From Qipengyuania pelagi (lineage in GTDB: Bacteria > Pseudomonadota > Alphaproteobacteria > Sphingomonadales > Sphingomonadaceae), in assembly GCF_009827295.1 (NCBI RefSeq), contig NZ_WTYD01000001.1, forward strand, positions 1,364,001 through 1,428,000: DNA of 64,000 nt, in the 5' to 3' direction. A model generated the notes under the pieces. It did no database searches, was not told where the DNA came from, and saw nothing but the letters and a program-made list of their open reading frames with translations. This document shows, piece by piece, positions 8,042 to 17,617 of the stretch. Made by a program: the position numbers and the translations under genes. Each line of letters begins with the position of its first letter. Within the stretch, counting starts at the first letter, position 1.

Positions 8042-8830
8042 ATGGCCAAACCCGAACGCAAGCGAGCCCTTCGCGGCCGCGCCGGACGCATGAAGGGCGG
8101 GCGCGGCAGTGGCCGGGCGAGCACGGGGCAGGTGCGCCTGTGGGGCCATCACGCGGTCGAAGCCGCGCTGCTGAACCCCGCGCGCCGCCACCACAAATTA
8201 TGGGCCACGCGCGAGGCGATCGCCGAGCTCGATGGCGAAATGCCGCAGGATTTCGCCGTGGAATACGCCGCCCCCTCCGATCTCGACCGGCTGGTGTCGC
8301 GCGATGCGCCGCATCAGGGCCTGGTGCTCGACTGCGCGCCGCTGGAAGACGTGTTCCTCGACGATGTGCTCGATGGCGATGCGGCGCGCCCCATCGTCCT
8401 GCTCGACCAGGTGACCGATCCGCACAATGTCGGTGCGATCATGCGGTCGGCGGCGGCGTTCGGCGCGGCGGCCATCGTGACGCAGGACCGCCATGCCCCG
8501 CCCGAAGGCGGCGTGATCGCCAAATCCGCGTCGGGCGCGCTCGAAGTGCTGCCCTGGGTGCGGGTGGTCAATCTCGCCCGCGCACTCGACGATATCGCCG
8601 AAGCGGGATATTGGCGGCTGGGCCTGGCAGGGGAAGCCGAGGCTACCCTGGCCGAGGCGCTTCCGGCCGGGCCGGTGGCGCTGGTTTTGGGCGCTGAAGG
8701 ACCGGGGATGCGCCACAATATCGGCCAGCATTGCGACGCCCTCGCCCGGCTGCCGATCGGTGAGCAGATCGAAAGCCTCAACGTGTCCAACGCCGCCGCG
8801 ATCGCTCTTTACGCCATCGCTGCAAGATAG
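8042..8830 (+). CDS. rlmB: 23S rRNA 2'-O-ribose methyltransferase, TrmH/SpoU family
   Basis: The protein (262 residues from the ATG at 8042) is a SPOUT methyltransferase. The SpoU motifs are LLDQVTDPHNVGAIMRSA, LVLGAEGPGM and IGEQIESLNVSNAAAIALY, which form the knotted S-adenosylmethionine site. The N-terminal part is basic and contains the small substrate-binding domain typical of RlmB, which methylates G2251 of 23S rRNA. The start at 8042 is preferred over the ATG at 8024 because GGAAGGA lies about nine bases upstream. It converges on the HU gene with a shared terminator. Confidence 0.9.
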   Translation: MAKPERKRALRGRAGRMKGGRGSGRASTGQVRLWGHHAVEAALLNPARRHHKLWATREAIAELDGEMPQDFAVEYAAPSDLDRLVSRDAPHQGLVLDCAPLEDVFLDDVLDGDAARPIVLLDQVTDPHNVGAIMRSAAAFGAAAIVTQDRHAPPEGGVIAKSASGALEVLPWVRVVNLARALDDIAEAGYWRLGLAGEAEATLAEALPAGPVALVLGAEGPGMRHNIGQHCDALARLPIGEQIESLNVSNAAAIALYAIAAR

Positions 8831-8838
8831 AAGCGCGC

Positions 8839-8887
8839 AAACGAAAACGCCGCGCCGATCCTTGGGACCGACGCGGCGCTTCGTTTT
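8839..8887. terminator. Bidirectional terminator between rlmB and HU gene
   Basis: The arms AACGAAAACGCCGCG and CGCGGCGCTTCGTT form a long stem with a loop of about 17 bases, flanked by T-rich sequence on the plus strand and the complementary A-rich sequence on the other side. It lies between two convergent genes and can serve both. Confidence 0.85.
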
Positions 8888-8902
8888 TCAGGAAAAGCAG
8901 TC

Positions 8903-9175
8903 TTAGTTGACCGAATCCTTGAGGCCCTTGCCAGCCTTGAACTTGGGCTGGTTCGACGCCTTGATCGTCATCGGCTCGCCGGTGCGCGGATTGCGACCGG
9001 TCGACGCCTTGCGCTTGGCGACGGAGAACGTGCCGAAGCCGACGAGGCGCACTTCGTCGCCGTTCGAGAGCGACTTGGTGATGGCGTCGAAAACGCCTTC
9101 GACCGCGCTCGACGCGTCGTTCTTCGACAGGCCGCTGGATTCGGCAACGGCGCTGATAAGATCGTTCTTGTTCAT
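8903..9175 (-). CDS. hup: HU family nucleoid-associated DNA-binding protein
   Basis: The 90-residue protein is full-length HU. It begins MNKNDLISAVAE, has GFGTFSVAKRKAS and the signature arm GRNPRTGEPMTI with the intercalating proline, and ends in a short helix. HU dimers bend and compact DNA. A GGGGGAA ribosome binding site precedes the ATG. It lies downstream of lon on the same strand but a separate 230-base gap and a stem-loop suggest its own promoter; the lon-HU neighbourhood is common in proteobacteria. Confidence 0.97.
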   Translation of the reverse strand: MNKNDLISAVAESSGLSKNDASSAVEGVFDAITKSLSNGDEVRLVGFGTFSVAKRKASTGRNPRTGEPMTIKASNQPKFKAGKGLKDSVN

Positions 9176-9351
9176 TGTGATGTTTCCCCCAAAGGTTTGA
9201 AAAATCGTCCTGCGACGACATGATCGTTGGTATGGGAACCGGGGAATCGCCGGCTCGAAGGCGCGGAGAGTGAGCGCATCCGATCGTTTGTGTCAAAGCC
9301 TAATCGGCTCCAAACGTGAGGAAATCGGTCGAATAGAGCGCTAAAGTGGTT

Positions 9352-9379
9352 AACCCGGCGCATGGGGATGCGCCGGGTT
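9352..9379. terminator. Perfect stem-loop downstream of lon
   Basis: AACCCGGCGCAT at 9352-9363 and ATGCGCCGGGTT at 9368-9379 form a perfect 12-base-pair stem with a GGGG loop, 33 bases after the lon stop. No long T-run follows on the lon strand, so it may be a weak terminator or an mRNA 3' end stabiliser. Confidence 0.6.
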
Positions 9380-9411
9380 CGATATTGCGAATTTTGCGAA
9401 TAGATCGAATG

Positions 9412-11817
<2,406 letters not shown>

Positions 11818-12060
11818 GCCGCGAATATGGGAAGCGCGAGGGAGGGCTGCAACGGGGGCGATGCGGGAAGCTGTGGGGAAGCGGGTGGCAGAAAGCTGTG
11901 CAAGGACAGTCTCGGTGTTCGGCCTTTGGCTGAATGGAGTTGCGGCGGGAAAGATAGGAGGGAATGATTGCAATGACTGAAAAATTTTCCGAAGCGTGAG
12001 TGGATTTGGAGCAATTCGTATGGCTTCGAGTCCCATATTCTTGAGACTAGTGAGTCGCAT

Positions 12061-12897
12061 ATGAAGTTTCATTGGTTCGCTGTTCTAGGGATTGTCTGCT
12101 CGGTGCCGACCTCCGCGCAGGAGGCAGACGAACAAGTTGGTGACATCTTTCGCATCACCGTGTTCCATGAATCGCGAAGTGACGGAGACACTGGCTCCTC
12201 CAGCCACGGCGGAGGGCACGAGTTTATTGAGAAGATTGTCGCACTAAGACCGGGCGGAGTTGAGAAAATTTATGACGTGCCTCGCGAACCGAACGAGGAA
12301 TCGCGACTGATTGATTGGCAATTTCCAGTCAGAATATTCGAAGCGGCAGATGGACAGATGGAGATCGTCAATCGAGGCGAACTAGAAGCCCGCAGGGATT
12401 TATGGCTGGAAGCGGCCAAGATGCGTTCTGATGCTTGCGGATCGTGGTATTTTACGTGGAATGCGTTTCAGGTGAAATGTGATCCTGATGAAGTCCTAGA
12501 GACAATCCTTGCCATCAAGATACAGCCCGAACGCTTAGAGGTAGGCGAGAGCTTTTCTCATCCGGCTGCAATGCAGCCGGATGAGCTTCAATTAATCGGA
12601 AACGAAGGCTGGAAATTCCACGCCAGCATGAGCATCGACCCAGATTACTTTCGTCGCGTCGAGGCTCGGTCAGATGTGATCGTAAGTGAAATCATGAAAG
12701 AACCGATCACTTTCGAACAAGCCTATGCCCGGCGCAGCGACGAGCTTATCACTGGAGCTATCGAAGTTGTCCTAACCGCTTCTGAGAGCGGGCGTGTTCT
12801 GAAAAAAGTCACCACAATTCAGACGACAAAGATCGAGTCCGACGGGGAGACCGAAAGGACCACTTCGGTAGAAACTATCGAGCGAACGAAGTTGTAA
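12061..12897 (+). CDS. Secreted protein of unknown function
   Basis: The 278-residue protein has an N-terminal signal peptide (MKFHWFAVLGIVCSVPTSAQ, cleavage expected after SAQ) and a mostly hydrophilic mature part with two cysteines (in SDACGSW and KCDPDE) that could form a disulfide. The C-terminal 60 residues are rich in Thr, Glu and Lys and look beta-stranded. I recognise no domain. Codon use is clearly AT-richer than its neighbours, suggesting recent acquisition or low expression. It is divergent from lon; no clear ribosome binding site is visible. A periplasmic or exported location is inferred from the signal peptide. Confidence 0.6.
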   Translation: MKFHWFAVLGIVCSVPTSAQEADEQVGDIFRITVFHESRSDGDTGSSSHGGGHEFIEKIVALRPGGVEKIYDVPREPNEESRLIDWQFPVRIFEAADGQMEIVNRGELEARRDLWLEAAKMRSDACGSWYFTWNAFQVKCDPDEVLETILAIKIQPERLEVGESFSHPAAMQPDELQLIGNEGWKFHASMSIDPDYFRRVEARSDVIVSEIMKEPITFEQAYARRSDELITGAIEVVLTASESGRVLKKVTTIQTTKIESDGETERTTSVETIERTKL

Positions 12898-13092
12898 CTT
12901 CGTCGCTCACGCCGTCATTGACCAAGCTGAGCTTGGAGGGTTGGTCGCTTTAGGACGTACATTCTTGTCGTCTGTGGCTGGGTTGACGATCGGCCGACCG
13001 AAACTTTTTTTGGCGAGATATTGCTGGGCGAGTCGCAAACGCCTTAGACGAGCTTATCCGCGCTCGACGAAACACCCCGCGAGCCAATTTCG

Positions 13093-13887
13093 TCATCTCC
13101 GAAACCCCGGATCGATCCGGTCCAGCTTCCGCAGCAACGCCGGCCAGGCGAGCCCGTCCGCGACCATGCCCATGCCCGCTGCGGGGGTCTGACCCTTCAC
13201 CTTTTCGGGCGTGCCCTGCGGCGGGGTGTTGAGGTTCTCCCTACCCGCGCTCAGCATCTTGACCTGAGCTTCGCAGGCGCGCTCGATGAAATAGAGGCGC
13301 AGGAAGGCCTGGCCGACCGTCTTGCCGATCGCCAGCGTGCCGTGATTGCGCAGGATCATCGCGTGCTTGTCGCCCATGTCCTCGACCAGCCGCTCGCGCT
13401 CTTCGAGGTCGGTCGCGATGCCTTCATAGTCGTGATAGGCGATGTCGTGGCGCGCGATCATGCCCGTCTGGGTGTGTTCCAGCAGGCCGAATTCCATCGC
13501 GCTGACCGCCTGGCCGTTCGGCGTGTGCAGATGCATCACCGCCGCCGCATCCTCGCAATTCATGTGTAGCGCTGAATGGATCGTGAAGCCCGCCGGATTG
13601 ACCGGATGGCTGGTCTTGAGCACTGGCTGCCCTTCTACGTCGATCTTGACCAGCGACGAGGCGGTGATCTCCTCGAACATCATGTCGTAGGGGTTGATGA
13701 GGAAGTGGTGTTCCGGCCCCGGAATGCGCGCGGACAGATGCGTGAAGATCAGATCGTCCCACCCATACAGCGCCACCAGCCGATAAGCCGCGGCGAGATC
13801 GACGCGGACCGCCCATTCCTCATCCGAAACCTGCGCGCGCACGTCGCTTTCATTGCCGACCGCATTGTCGTTCATCACCGTAGCCAT
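13093..13887 (-). CDS. Class II aldolase/adducin family protein
   Basis: The 264-residue protein has the class II aldolase fold. Visible metal-ligand motifs are VMHLHTPNG and, later, LRNHGTLAIG. Relatives include fuculose-phosphate aldolase and several decarboxylases and epimerases, so the substrate cannot be assigned. The ATG at 13887 is chosen because GGAGAGAG lies a suitable distance upstream; the frame continues further but is not family-like. The family typically needs a divalent metal and acts in the cytosol. It lies just downstream of the 2OG-Fe(II) hydroxylase gene on the same strand and may share its transcript. Confidence 0.85.
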   Translation of the reverse strand: MATVMNDNAVGNESDVRAQVSDEEWAVRVDLAAAYRLVALYGWDDLIFTHLSARIPGPEHHFLINPYDMMFEEITASSLVKIDVEGQPVLKTSHPVNPAGFTIHSALHMNCEDAAAVMHLHTPNGQAVSAMEFGLLEHTQTGMIARHDIAYHDYEGIATDLEERERLVEDMGDKHAMILRNHGTLAIGKTVGQAFLRLYFIERACEAQVKMLSAGRENLNTPPQGTPEKVKGQTPAAGMGMVADGLAWPALLRKLDRIDPGFRR

Positions 13888-13939
13888 CTGATCTCTCTCC
13901 TCTGGCGGCACTTGTATCACGAACGCAGCGGCGGTTCCA

Positions 13940-14641
13940 TCAGACCGAGAGGCCGTCGTGCCGGCGCTTGTCAAACGTGTAGAAGCAACTGAAGGTAAAC
14001 CGCTCTCCCGCCGTGATTTTCTCCACCCCGTGGAGGTAATTCGCGGTCGAGGGGAAATAGGCGAGCAGGCCCGGCTTCAGCTCCGGGCGCAGGCCCAGTT
14101 TCGGGAAATGGATCGCCCCGCCCTCATATTCGTCGTTGAGGTAGATGATCGAGGCGAAGGCGCGCCACGGGAACTGGTTGGGGCTGCCATCCGGCTCCTC
14201 GCAATCGGCATGGGCGGCCTGATCGTCGCCCACCCGCCAGCGCACCAGTTGTAGCGTGTCGGCATAGATCGGATCGGTGATGCCGTAATCCGCCGCGATA
14301 TGTCTGGCGGTGCGGCGCCTGATCTTTTCCATCAGCTTCAAGATCTTGGGCGGCATGGAGCGCGGATTAATCATCCGCCCATGCCACACGTCGCTCTTCG
14401 GCAGATAGGTTTCCCACGGCGCATCGGGCGAGCGGGCGAAATGCAGCAATTGCTTGCGCTCCCCCTCGCTCAGGAAATCGTAGGCGAGGCCGACATCGTT
14501 CCCGTCGAGCGTGCGCGCGTGACGGAATGTCTGGGCGACCGGCATGGGCGGCCTCGCGCCCAGACCGGGCATGGTCGCACCACCGATCGGAAGCTGCGCC
14601 CCCGCGCCGGGGCCGTTAGGATTGTGGTTGAAAATCGACAT
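13940..14641 (-). CDS. 2-oxoglutarate/Fe(II)-dependent oxygenase (prolyl 4-hydroxylase type)
   Basis: From the ATG at 14641 the protein has 233 residues. The double-stranded beta-helix core shows the iron facial triad H144-x-D146 and H204 (in NYLHGVEKI), with Arg214 in GERFTF placed to bind 2-oxoglutarate. This matches the P4Hc domain. The N-terminal 40 residues are Gly/Pro-rich and low complexity. GGGAGGG precedes the ATG at good spacing. It probably hydroxylates a protein or small molecule; the substrate is not evident. It follows ybaB on the same strand. Confidence 0.85.
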   Translation of the reverse strand: MSIFNHNPNGPGAGAQLPIGGATMPGLGARPPMPVAQTFRHARTLDGNDVGLAYDFLSEGERKQLLHFARSPDAPWETYLPKSDVWHGRMINPRSMPPKILKLMEKIRRRTARHIAADYGITDPIYADTLQLVRWRVGDDQAAHADCEEPDGSPNQFPWRAFASIIYLNDEYEGGAIHFPKLGLRPELKPGLLAYFPSTANYLHGVEKITAGERFTFSCFYTFDKRRHDGLSV

Positions 14642-14693
14642 GGCGCCCTCCCGATCGCGGATCGTTTCCGTTCCCGTTACCGTCGGCGCCGGG

Positions 14694-15035
14694 TCAGCCC
14701 ATTCCGGGCAGGTTGAATCCCGGCGGGAGCCCCATACCGGACTGCAATTGCGCCATTTCCTCGCTCGCGCGGCGATCCGCCTTGTCGCGCGCATCGTTGA
14801 AGGCGGCGGTGACGAGGTCTTCGAGCATCTGCTTCTCGTCGAGGTTCATCAGGCTGTCGTCGATCGCGACGCCGAGGATGCGGCCGCGCGCCGTGGCGCG
14901 GACCTTGACCATGCCGCCACCGGCATTGCCTTCGACCTCGATCGTATCGAGCTTGGCCTGCGCCTCACCCATCTGGTTCTGGATCGTCTCGGCGGCCTTC
15001 TGGGCGGCGGCCATCATTTCTTCCATCGACTTCAT
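14694..15035 (-). CDS. ybaB: YbaB/EbfC family nucleoid-associated protein
   Basis: The 113-residue protein begins MKSMEEMMAAAQKAAETIQ, with the helical arm and the VKVRATARGRILGVAIDDSL beta region of YbaB. Members bind DNA as dimers. The C-terminus is Gly/Pro-rich (PPGFNLPGMG). The ATG overlaps the dnaX stop codon as ATGA, which settles the start and gives the classic dnaX-ybaB coupling found widely in bacteria. Confidence 0.95.
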   Translation of the reverse strand: MKSMEEMMAAAQKAAETIQNQMGEAQAKLDTIEVEGNAGGGMVKVRATARGRILGVAIDDSLMNLDEKQMLEDLVTAAFNDARDKADRRASEEMAQLQSGMGLPPGFNLPGMG

Positions 15036-16882
15036 GCTTCGCGTCTCCAATCGCGCCGGGGGGACGGCGCCTGTCTTTCTTCCAGGATTTCAGCATCGGG
15101 GAAGGCGGCGAATGCAGCCTTCACCAGCGGATGTTCGCGCGCCTCGCGCTGGGCATCGGCGGCGGCATCCTGTTCGCGTTCGATCACCGATGGCGATCCG
15201 CCGTCCGGCGCTTCCTCGATCTGCCAGCGTTCGCCGGTCGCAAGATGCAGGGCTTCGCGCAATTGCGGACCGATATCGTCCCGGTAGCGCCCATCGCGGC
15301 TGTATTTCAGCATCCCGCTTTCGACCGCGATCGGGCGAATCTGCAATTTCATCGTACTGGCGGCGAGATGCTGCCCCGCATCCTCCACTTTCGCGATCAG
15401 ATCGAGCCAGTCGAGCGCCTTGGCCGCGGGCGCCGCTGCATCGGCAGCGCTCTCAGGCGCGTTGGACACCGCAGGCGCTTTCGCCGCCGAATCGGCGATG
15501 ATCTGCGCCAGCCGTCCGGGATCGGGCAGGTCGTTGGCGTGGAGCGTGCGCAGCAGCGCCATGCGCAGGGAAACGAGCGGATCGGGCGCCTGCCGCACCT
15601 CCTCATGCCCCTTGAGCAGCAATTGCCACAAGCGATGGAGGCGGCCCGCGGGAATCGCGTCCGCCCAGGCGGCGAGCTGCGCGCGTTCCTCCGCGCTGGG
15701 CGCATCGGGTTCGGCGCCGGAAACCTGCGCCACGGTGATGCGATGGACGATATCCATCAGCGCCCGCATCATCGACAGCGGCTCGACGCCGAGCGCGTAT
15801 TGCTCGTCCAGGCCCGCCAGCAACGGCTTCGCCTGCCCTTCGAGCAGATGGCCGAGCAGCCGCCGCTGCGCGCCCTTGTCGGCGAGGCCGAGCATGGACT
15901 GGACCCGCTCGGCAGTGACCCTGCTGTCCGATCCCTCATCGGCGCCCATATCGGCATGGGCGATCGCCTGATCGAGGATCGAGAGCCCGTCACGCACCGA
16001 GCCTTCGGCCGCATTGGCGACGATGGCGAGCGCCTCGTCCTCCGCTTCGACATCCTCCTTCCGGCAGATTTCGGCGAAATGCTCTTTCAGCAGGTCGGCG
16101 GGAATGCGCCTGAGGTCGAAGCGCTGGGTGCGGCTGAGCACCGTCACCGGCAGCTTGTCGACTTCCGTCGTGGCGAACAGGAACTTCACATGCGCGGGCG
16201 GCTCTTCCAACGTCTTCAGCAGCGCGTTGAAGGCGTTGCGAGACAGCATGTGGACTTCATCGATGATATAGATCTTGTAGCGCGCGGACACTGCGGAATA
16301 GCGCACCGCCTCGATAATCTCGCGCACGTCGTCGACGCCGGTGTGGGAGGCGGCGTCCATCTCGATCACGTCGATATGGCGGCCTTCCGCGATGGCGGTG
16401 CAGGGCTCGCACACGCCGCACGGATCGATCGTAGGCCCGCCATTGCCATCCGGCCCGACGCAGTTCAGCGCCTTGGCGATCAGGCGCGCGGTCGAGGTCT
16501 TGCCCACCCCGCGCACGCCGGTCATCAGGAAGGCATGGGCCAGCCTGTCGCGCGCGATCGCATTGGCGAGCGTGCGGACCATCGGTTCCTGCCCGATCAG
16601 TTCGGAAAAGGTCTGGGGCCGGTATTTGCGCGCCAGCACGCGATAAGGTTGCGCCGGGTCTGTCGCGACGGGCTGCGCTTGCGGAGTATCGGCGGGTTCG
16701 GCGCGCGGCTCGGGCGGCGGAGCATCGGGCGACGGAACATCCGCCCGTTCCGGCGCAGCACCGAACATCGATCCCTGGCCCGCCTCCTCAAGCTCGGCGA
16801 CGCTGGGCGTGTTCTCCTCCGAAGCGTCGCCCGCTCCGGTCTCCCACGGGAGGCCGTCTGAAGTGTCCGGTGAATCACCCAT
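15032..16882 (-). CDS. dnaX: DNA polymerase III subunits gamma and tau
   Basis: The 616-residue clamp-loader protein has an acidic, Pro-rich N-terminal leader of about 78 residues before the core YRVLARKYRPQTFSELIG. The Walker A is GVRGVGKTS (122-130), the zinc cysteines lie in NCVGPDG...DPCGVCEPC, and the Walker B/sensor region is IYIIDEVHMLS. The C-terminal tau region (DNA polymerase and helicase binding) is present. The long N-terminal leader is unusual against E. coli but common in alphaproteobacteria, as far as I recall. AAGGGG precedes the ATG. It sits just downstream of the SRP RNA gene on the same strand. Confidence 0.96.
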   Translation of the reverse strand: MGDSPDTSDGLPWETGAGDASEENTPSVAELEEAGQGSMFGAAPERADVPSPDAPPPEPRAEPADTPQAQPVATDPAQPYRVLARKYRPQTFSELIGQEPMVRTLANAIARDRLAHAFLMTGVRGVGKTSTARLIAKALNCVGPDGNGGPTIDPCGVCEPCTAIAEGRHIDVIEMDAASHTGVDDVREIIEAVRYSAVSARYKIYIIDEVHMLSRNAFNALLKTLEEPPAHVKFLFATTEVDKLPVTVLSRTQRFDLRRIPADLLKEHFAEICRKEDVEAEDEALAIVANAAEGSVRDGLSILDQAIAHADMGADEGSDSRVTAERVQSMLGLADKGAQRRLLGHLLEGQAKPLLAGLDEQYALGVEPLSMMRALMDIVHRITVAQVSGAEPDAPSAEERAQLAAWADAIPAGRLHRLWQLLLKGHEEVRQAPDPLVSLRMALLRTLHANDLPDPGRLAQIIADSAAKAPAVSNAPESAADAAAPAAKALDWLDLIAKVEDAGQHLAASTMKLQIRPIAVESGMLKYSRDGRYRDDIGPQLREALHLATGERWQIEEAPDGGSPSVIEREQDAAADAQREAREHPLVKAAFAAFPDAEILEERQAPSPRRDWRREA

Positions 16883-16947
16883 GCCCCTTAGGTAGGTGCA
16901 CTGGCCGCGCTTGTCATGCTGCGTGTGCGGTTTTGACGTGCAGGAAA

Positions 16948-17037
16948 AAGGAGCCGAGCGACCCGCTGCCATCTACCTGGGCTGCTTCCTTCCGGACCTG
17001 ACCCGGTGAGCAGACGCGAACGTCCACCCGACTCCCG
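16948..17037 (-). ncRNA. ffs: Signal recognition particle 4.5S RNA
   Basis: The minus strand carries the universal SRP core GGTCAGGTCCGGAAGGAAGC followed by AGCCCAGGTAGATGGCAG, with the outer arms GGGAGTCGGG and CTCGGCTCC pairing into a long hairpin and a T-run just after. About 90 bases long, it is the short bacterial form that binds Ffh to target membrane proteins. It lies directly upstream of dnaX, as in many proteobacteria. The ends are approximate. Confidence 0.92.
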
Positions 17038-17120
17038 GTCGGCCATATGGCGGTGGTGGAGCGGGTTTGCAAGTGTTGCGAGGGGACGAAGCAAGCCCAC
17101 CCCGCTGCGACTGGCGAGCA

Positions 17121-17199
17121 AGCTAGTAAGTCTCGCAACCCCTCCCGCAAGCGGGAGGGGCGGTGGAGCTTGGCGAACCACACGTGAGCCTAGCGAACC
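17121..17199. repeat. Intergenic repeat cluster with hairpin (copy 1)
   Basis: The segment holds AGCTAGTAAG (17121-17130), a perfect stem CCCCTCCCGC/GCGGGAGGGG with an AA loop (17139-17160), AGCTTGGCGAACC (17167-17179) and CCTAGCGAACC (17189-17199). The same modules in different order occur at 51355-51464, so this is a dispersed repeat rather than only a terminator. Confidence 0.65.
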
Positions 17200-17222
17200 G
17201 GGGTGGGAATCGCCCGCGAAGA

Positions 17223-17501
17223 CTAGCGGAAATTATCCGCGTAGGCCTGCAATTTCAGTGTCTTGGGCGGTGTCACATGGACGCGTGCGGGGATGCCGTA
17301 TTTCTCGGCATAGGCCTTCGCCTCGTCCTTGGAGGGAAATTTGAGCTGGATCTGGGCCTGCGTATCGCCGCTGCCCGTCCACCCCATCAAGGGATCGGCG
17401 CGGCGCGCTTCGGATTGTTCGAATTCGAGCACCCATTCATCGACGCGCGCCTTGCCGGACTGCATCGCACTCTTGGGTCGCTGGTAGATACGGGCGGTCA
17501 T
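17223..17501 (-). CDS. Complex I accessory subunit, NDUFS4-like
   Basis: The 92-residue protein (MTARIYQRPKSAMQSGKARV at its start) matches the ETC complex I subunit family related to mitochondrial NDUFS4, with WVLEFEQSEARRADPLMGWTGSGDT and the conserved PSKDEAKAYAEKYGI. In mitochondria and alphaproteobacteria it is an accessory subunit of NADH:ubiquinone oxidoreductase on the cytosolic arm. Presence of this gene supports an alphaproteobacterial origin of the window. It stands alone, away from any nuo operon. Confidence 0.9.
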   Translation of the reverse strand: MTARIYQRPKSAMQSGKARVDEWVLEFEQSEARRADPLMGWTGSGDTQAQIQLKFPSKDEAKAYAEKYGIPARVHVTPPKTLKLQAYADNFR

Positions 17502-17617
17502 CTTGTTGAGTCCCTCAGACGCCGGGCGCGAGCCGTCCGGCTCGCTTGGCTTCCTCGCATAAGCTCGGGCGCGCGGTCGCGCTTGCGGGCCGTCTTTGCG
17601 GCCCGACGTGCCGAAAA

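Noticed and set aside
11818..11990. Heat-shock-type promoter before lon (GTTGCAG and CCCATATT)
   Set aside because: The CCCATATT lies so close to the start codon that transcription would begin at or after the ATG; the match is not convincing.
12941..13192. 83-codon frame after the unknown secreted protein gene
   Set aside because: Atypical composition and it runs into the convergent aldolase-family gene.
15131..16861. Long open frame on the plus strand opposite dnaX
   Set aside because: It is the mirror of a high-GC coding region; the opposite frame has clear DnaX motifs and this one has only biased composition.
17139..17160. Perfect GC hairpin as a simple terminator
   Set aside because: No T-run follows on either side and the same module set recurs at 51355-51464, so it is listed as part of a repeat.
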